DNA of 50,749 nucleotides from Pseudomonadota bacterium. Its GTDB lineage: Bacteria > Myxococcota_A > UBA796 > GCA-2862545. This document shows positions 48,130 to 50,749 of this stretch, piece by piece; the stretch's first letter is position 1; every line of letters begins with the position of its first letter. Position numbers and translations under genes: made by a program. A model generated the notes under the pieces. The model saw only the letters and a program-made list of their open reading frames with translations, ran no database searches and was not told where the DNA came from. Location of the stretch: the NCBI GenBank assembly GCA_005776945.1, contig SXOB01000080.1:1-50749 (forward strand), given 5' to 3'.

Positions 48130-48986
48130 TTCTTCGCCTTTGGGAGCTCGCGACGCACTGGGGGGTTCGCGCTCTGGGGTTTCGGTCCACCTACGCCGAG
48201 ACCCCTGTCGGCCGCGTCCATGCGATGGTGCGCGAAGACGGCGGACCTCTGTCCGACCTCGTCTTGATCCACGGCATTTCGGCCAACCATGGTCATTGGC
48301 TGCGTGTGTTGTGGTACCTGCGGGGACACTTCCGGCGCATCGTGGTCATCGACTTGCCTGCCCACGGGCACTCGGACACGCCCGAGACCATTGATGGCGA
48401 GTCCTTGAGGAAGGGCCTGTTGGCGGCGGCCTCGGCTTGGTTCGACCGACCCGTGCTCGTCGTTGGCAACAGCTTGGGGGGGCTCGCGGCGTACCGCTTT
48501 GCGGTCGAGATGCCAGAGCGCGTGATGGCGTTGTACCTCAACAGTCCGGGCGGGGCGCGGGAGGAACTGAGCGTGTTCTCCGCATGGGCCGAGGGATTTC
48601 GACCGCGGAGTTTGGCGGACGGGGCGCGCTTCGTCGACCGTCTCCACGTGCGAAGCCCTTGGTACCGGTGGATCATTGCGCCCTTCGTGATCGCGAAGGT
48701 GTGGTCGCGGCCAGTCCAACAGATTTTGGCGACGATCCAGCCTGAGGACTTCGCCGACGCTACCCTCGTACGGGGCATCCGCGTACCGGTCCGCCTCGTA
48801 TGGGGTTCGGCCGACACGCTCTTGCCAGCGCACCATTTCACGTGGTGGCGGGACGCCATGCCCGAAGGGGCGGAGGTCGCCGTGCCCGTCATGGGACACT
48901 GCCCCTACCTGGATACGCCTGCGGAGTTCGCGGCGGACGTGGTGTCCTTCGCCCGACGTGTCGAGGAGGTCAGATGCCGGCAGTGA
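48126..48986 (+). CDS. Alpha/beta hydrolase
   Basis: A 286-residue protein with the classic alpha/beta hydrolase fold. Oxyanion segment LVLIHGISANHGHW, nucleophile elbow VVGNSLGGLAA (Ser in G-N-S-L-G), acid in VWGSADTLLP and His in GHCPYLDTP. Likely an esterase or lipase-like enzyme on a small substrate. TTG start shares TTGA with the antiporter stop, with GAGG eight bases upstream. The last 13 bases overlap the VOC gene. Confidence 0.9.
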   Translation: MILRLWELATHWGVRALGFRSTYAETPVGRVHAMVREDGGPLSDLVLIHGISANHGHWLRVLWYLRGHFRRIVVIDLPAHGHSDTPETIDGESLRKGLLAAASAWFDRPVLVVGNSLGGLAAYRFAVEMPERVMALYLNSPGGAREELSVFSAWAEGFRPRSLADGARFVDRLHVRSPWYRWIIAPFVIAKVWSRPVQQILATIQPEDFADATLVRGIRVPVRLVWGSADTLLPAHHFTWWRDAMPEGAEVAVPVMGHCPYLDTPAEFAADVVSFARRVEEVRCRQ

Positions 48987-49369
48987 CGGGATTGGGTGGC
49001 GTGTTTCTCAAGTCTTCGGAGGACGCGGCCCTTCGGGCCTTTTTCTCCCAGGGCCTCGGCATGGACATGGAATCATGGGGTCGCGTATTTCCATGGCGTG
49101 ACCGGGAAAATCCGGAGCGCAAGGGCTACACGGTCCTTGGAATGCACTCGCCCGAATCCGATTATTTCCGGCCATCCACGCTGCCGTTCATGCTCAATTT
49201 TCGCGTCGACGACTTGGACGGCGTGTTGGCTCGCTTGGCGGAATTGGGCGTGATGCCCGTCCGGACGTTTGAGCCTGAGCCGAATGGGCGATTCGTGCAC
49301 GTGTCCGCGCCGGGCGGCCTGACGATCGAGCTGTGGGAACCGGTCGTCGAGGACCCGTACGACCCCTGA
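48974..49369 (+). CDS. VOC (glyoxalase/bleomycin-resistance) superfamily protein
   Basis: A 131-residue protein of the vicinal-oxygen-chelate fold. It begins TGLGGVFLKSSEDAALRAFF, with FMLNFRVDDLDGVLARLAEL in the middle and FVHVSAPGGLTIELWEPV at the end, including the C-terminal metal Glu (IELWE). A His at the usual first metal position is not obvious. Possible roles are isomerase, dioxygenase-like enzyme or small-molecule binding. GAGGAGG lies four bases before the ATG; translation is coupled to the hydrolase by a 13-base overlap. Confidence 0.85.
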   Translation: MPAVTGLGGVFLKSSEDAALRAFFSQGLGMDMESWGRVFPWRDRENPERKGYTVLGMHSPESDYFRPSTLPFMLNFRVDDLDGVLARLAELGVMPVRTFEPEPNGRFVHVSAPGGLTIELWEPVVEDPYDP

Positions 49370-49578
49370 GGCACGAGATTCGGCGCACGCCCGCAGCCGC
49401 AACGGACGGAACCCGAGGCGTGTCGGCGGCTGCGAACGCGTCGGCTCGGGCGCCGGTGAGGGCTAGTGATGGTCCGCGCGACCCCGTGCGGCGGTCGGAG
49501 TCCAAGGGACGGACGTACCTGAGGAACCGCCCGAAGCCTGAACGCCGGGTGGCCGAGCGCTGAGCGCTGCCCGCTTCG
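49370..49578. other. Convergent intergenic region
   Basis: A 209-base gap between converging genes. Apart from the 9-bp stem hairpin and AGCGCT repeats near 49555-49570, nothing recognisable is seen. Short open frames here have no family resemblance or ribosome site. Confidence 0.4.
49392..49434. terminator. Long-stem hairpin in convergent gap
   Basis: CGCAGCCGC at 49392-49400 and GCGGCTGCG at 49426-49434 are perfect 9-bp complements around a 25-base loop, 23 bases after the VOC stop. There is no U-tract, so it is a terminator candidate by position and could equally be a structured RNA end. Confidence 0.4.
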
Positions 49579-50346
49579 TCACCAACCGCAGCCGACGGCC
49601 CACAGGTCGTCGCCAGCCGCCGCGAATTCGTCGGCCCAGGCGCCGGTGAAATCCGCCGCGCGCGCCACGAAGTCGGCGACGTCGGGGTCGTCGGCCGCGG
49701 CCGTTTGCATCGCGTCGCCCTCCGGGTCGATGAGGCCCGTCGGGCTGCCGAGGCCCGGAATCCGGTCCGCGAGTCGCGGAAAGCCGGGCGCCTCGGCCCA
49801 AGGGTCGGTTGCGGCGTCCAAGGGCAACAGGTCGGGCTGGTCGGACCAGGCTTCGATCCACGTGATCTCGCCGGATTCGTTGAAGGCGAATTCCTCGTAG
49901 ATGGGGCAGCCGAGACCGTCGTGCTCGTCGTAGAAGAAGCTCACTCGGCAGCGGGCAAATGGCGCGACGTCGAAGGCGCGGCAGTCGCGCGCTTCGACGA
50001 TGGAGGGCAGGGTGAGGCGGAGCACGAAGTCGGACGCCTCGATGACCTCGCGCGTGTAGGCCGTCAGCTTGAGCCAGGGCGGCCACTCCCACCGCACGAC
50101 GAGCGGGCTGTAGGCCGGGTAGGACAGCGGGACGCGACTGTCCATCGTGTCGAAGTAGGCGAGCGCGGCGGTGACGTAGTCGTCGGGCGCCAGGGTCGGG
50201 ACGCTGCACGGCAACAACGCGTCAGCGTCGCTGTCCGCACAGGCGTCGGGGGCCGGTCCGGCGTCGGGGGCCGGAGTGCAGGCACCCAAAATAGCGACGG
50301 CTGCAACAACCCACCACGGGCGCACTTGGGCCGAGCGCGTCGGCAT
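49579..50346 (-). CDS. Putative lipoprotein with conventional signal peptide
   Basis: A 255-residue protein starting MPTRSAQVRPWWVVAAVAILGACTP: two Arg, a hydrophobic core and a lipobox I-L-G-A-C with Cys 23. It is the only lipoprotein in the window with a normal-length signal. GAGGTG lies seven bases before the ATG. The mature part (FFYDEHDGLGCPIYEEFAFN, GEITWIEAWSDQPDLLPLD) suggests a mixed alpha/beta cone fold, perhaps SnoaL/NTF2-like, but this is weak. Function unknown; a single gene. Confidence 0.75.
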   Translation of the reverse strand: MPTRSAQVRPWWVVAAVAILGACTPAPDAGPAPDACADSDADALLPCSVPTLAPDDYVTAALAYFDTMDSRVPLSYPAYSPLVVRWEWPPWLKLTAYTREVIEASDFVLRLTLPSIVEARDCRAFDVAPFARCRVSFFYDEHDGLGCPIYEEFAFNESGEITWIEAWSDQPDLLPLDAATDPWAEAPGFPRLADRIPGLGSPTGLIDPEGDAMQTAAADDPDVADFVARAADFTGAWADEFAAAGDDLWAVGCGW

Positions 50347-50413
50347 GAATCACCTCGCCGGCGGTTTACCCTCGTTCGAGGGCGAGGAACACCGGGGAGC
50401 CGGGCCGCCGCGG

Positions 50414-50420
50414 GCGTTAG
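50414..50420 (+). promoter_or_regulatory. TTAG-type promoter-like element (gene at 50429)
   Basis: GCGTTAG lies only eight bases before the ATG at 50429. If it is a -10 element the transcript would be nearly leaderless, which fits the lack of a ribosome site there. Confidence 0.3.
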
Positions 50421-50428
50421 AAACGTCC

Positions 50429-50749
50429 ATGACCACCCCGGTCTTCCTCGCGCCGCACATCCCAGCCCTGCTCGGCGTGGCATTTGCCGCGCTCGTCGGG
50501 GCGGCGGTGGGTAGCATCGGCGCGTTCCGCGAACGCCTGCACAGTGGTGGCACATTCGGCTTTGCCGCGTCGGCGGGCCCGCTTGCCGCGGCTGTCGCGG
50601 CCGCGGTCACCCTCGCGACGTTGGAGCCTCATGCGGGCGCCGTAGGAGCCGCGCTGGCGCGTTTCTGGGTCGCCCTCGTCACGGTCCCGGCGGCGGCGGC
50701 GATCGCGTTCGTCGCGGCGGCGCTGCCGTCGAACGGAGATGGGGACCGC
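50429..50749 (+). CDS. Integral membrane protein (3' end cut by window edge)
   Basis: 107 codons remain open to the window end. The chain starts MTTPVFLAPHIPALLGVAFA and has three or so hydrophobic Ala/Gly/Val spans (LLGVAFAALVGAAVGSIGAF, AAAVAAAVTLATL, FWVALVTVPAAAAIAFVAAA) with few charges between them. No family can be assigned from this fragment. No ribosome site is visible before the ATG. Confidence 0.5.
   Translation, partial: MTTPVFLAPHIPALLGVAFAALVGAAVGSIGAFRERLHSGGTFGFAASAGPLAAAVAAAVTLATLEPHAGAVGAALARFWVALVTVPAAAAIAFVAAALPSNGDGDR

Noticed and set aside
1..50749. tRNA, rRNA, CRISPR array, insertion sequence or prophage
   Set aside because: No cloverleaf-like segment with CCA-side features, no regularly spaced direct repeats, and no transposase, integrase or phage protein was seen on either strand.
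1..50749. A new defence or secondary-metabolite cluster
   Set aside because: The Lhr, HelD and exonuclease genes are isolated housekeeping types without defence partners, and no polyketide, peptide synthetase or RiPP genes are present.

Overview
The window is very GC-rich bacterial chromosomal DNA with 46 recognisable genes packed on both strands. There are no gene-free stretches over 300 bases, no RNA genes, no CRISPR array and no insertion sequence. The gene style points to a Gram-negative of the Myxococcota / former Deltaproteobacteria type: many lipoproteins, a DUF2330 protein with a MYXO-CTERM-like tail, MopE-type metal-binding and VCBS/ASPIC-UnbV repeats, HYDIN-like ASH plus PKD plus DUF2135 architecture, eukaryote-like Ser/Thr kinases and a multihaem CXXCH lipoprotein. 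FlgI and a FlgJ-like protein suggest flagella. CtaA, CtaB, SURF1 and HemE indicate aerobic respiration with a haem A oxidase. The lineage is an inference from protein style only.

Layout. 1-4443: end of a DUF2024 gene, an HExxH lipoprotein, a multihaem lipoprotein, and the pair FlgJ-like(M23)/FlgI. 4534-9146: a full-length Lhr-type helicase broken by at least one and probably two frameshifts, then a degenerate receiver domain. 9183-16984: an exported protein with a pyruvate-phosphate-dikinase-like ATP-grasp domain, an M3 oligopeptidase with a minimal signal peptide, a DUF2330/beta-barrel fusion, and two further lipoproteins. 17010-26373: a seven-gene minus-strand run (ASH/PKD lipoprotein, SlyX, HelD-like ATPase, DUF4097 lipoprotein, ABC exporter, VCBS lipoprotein, alkaline-phosphatase-fold lipoprotein). 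26531-29926: two lipoproteins, a membrane protein and an HTTM protein. 29860-39985: a Ser/Thr kinase, an RlmL-like methyltransferase, a small C-x-x-C protein, then a six-gene operon (IlvE, Rossmann protein, kinase, domain-permuted aconitase, exonuclease III, TGS1-like methyltransferase). 40080-45317: a MopE/lectin lipoprotein and the haem A / oxidase assembly genes. 45345-50749: two small envelope proteins, an NhaC-type antiporter with an alpha/beta hydrolase and a VOC protein, a conventional lipoprotein and the start of a membrane protein.

Two genome-wide habits stand out. Eighteen of the 28 co-directional neighbour pairs share an exact four-base NTGA stop/start overlap. Many exported proteins carry extremely short signal peptides, with the lipobox cysteine at residue 7-12 and usually no positive residue before it. 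In several cases the start codon is fixed because no upstream start is possible. A third feature is a recurrent TTAG-centred element, usually GCGTTAG, just upstream of eight leading genes.
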